Assembly (NCBI GenBank): GCA_947040945.1
Contig: CAMRCO010000002.1
Span: forward strand, 1-53,668
Direction: 5' to 3'
DNA from: an uncultured Spirochaetia bacterium
GTDB lineage: Bacteria > Spirochaetota > Brachyspiria > Brachyspirales > Brachyspiraceae
DNA length: 53,668 nucleotides
The notes below the pieces were generated by a model, which searched no databases, was not told where the DNA came from, and worked only from the letters and a program-made list of their open reading frames with translations. Position 1 is the stretch's first letter; each line of letters opens with the position of its first letter. Shown in pieces: positions 53,530 to 53,668 of this stretch. Made by a program: the position numbers and the translations under genes.

Positions 53530-53551
53530 GGTCGAATATTTTCTGTCCTAA
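53530..53551 (-). repeat. right terminal inverted repeat
   Basis: On the minus strand TTAGGACAGAAAATATTCGA followed by CC, partner of 52740-52761. Confidence 0.85.
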
Positions 53552-53668
53552 TTAGTATAGCCTATCCACTTATTCAATAATTTTATCATTAATAAATTCC
53601 AATCTCCATTCCCTATTAAAAATTTATTCTTTCAAAAACCATTTTTGTAAGGAAGCCTTGCCTTTCAC

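Larger units (their letters stand above)
52740..53551 (-). mobile_element. decayed IS3-family insertion sequence
   Basis: Bounded by 22-bp imperfect terminal inverted repeats at 52740-52761 and 53530-53551 (19 of 22 bases match). At 812 bp it is about 400 bp shorter than typical IS3 elements. It contains the first 29 codons of orfA, a deletion, and most of a frameshifted orfB. A target duplication cannot be made out with certainty. Confidence 0.85.

Overview
The window is AT-rich spirochaete chromosome and most likely comes from Brachyspira. The evidence is a periplasmic flagellar sheath protein FlaA, FliS, a spirochaete-type V-ATPase operon in the order E-DUF2764-A-B-D-I-K, a Ter/FabV-type enoyl reductase, and a tandem family of small outer-membrane beta-barrel proteins. 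Genes are packed in short operons. Many have near-consensus promoters (TTGACA, 16-17 bp, TATAAT-like) and clear hairpin/T-run terminators. The genus call is inference from gene content and protein similarity recalled from memory; no search was run.

Layout. 0.3-2.0 kb: aspS. 2.2-4.2 kb: a small unknown protein and an exported ankyrin protein with a Thr-rich repeat linker. 4.6-9.8 kb: six tandem, divergent outer-membrane beta-barrel paralogues with duplication scars between and after them. 9.9-13.5 kb: enoyl reductase, serS and mannose-1-phosphate guanylyltransferase. 13.7-20.3 kb: a molybdenum block with a MATE exporter, an XdhC-YqeB fusion, an SpsF-like cytidylyltransferase and a GIY-YIG protein, facing moeA-moaA-moaC. 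20.5-26.0 kb: flaA, an isochorismatase-like hydrolase and a three-gene operon led by a membrane class III nucleotide cyclase. 26.5-34.1 kb: the V-ATPase operon, whose rotor subunit carries the Na+-ligand pattern. 34.1-41.4 kb: housekeeping and envelope genes (TPR protein, GNAT, PAP2, lipoprotein, Gfo/Idh oxidoreductase, NhaC antiporter, old yellow enzyme).

41.4-45.2 kb looks accessory: an 8-oxoguanine-deaminase-like amidohydrolase with a purine-type permease, followed by a scar where a divergent ferredoxin/Crp regulator pair lost both N-terminal halves. 45.2-48.0 kb: tsaE, a BatD-like membrane protein, fliS and a glycogen-binding-fold lipoprotein. 48.1-53.7 kb: purA and rlmB sit among debris of mobile or defence DNA, namely an orphan Imm45-type immunity gene, a broken radC, an unidentified pseudogene, an orphan SMI1/KNR4 immunity gene and a broken IS3-family element with both terminal inverted repeats.

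Themes. (1) Surface variation by paralogue recombination and simple repeats. (2) A molybdenum hydroxylase maturation set that lacks a recognisable MocA but has an unusual cytidylyltransferase where MocA is expected. (3) Probable sodium energetics: a Na+-type V-ATPase rotor plus NhaC. (4) Immunity genes retained without visible toxins. I found no rRNA, tRNA or CRISPR array.
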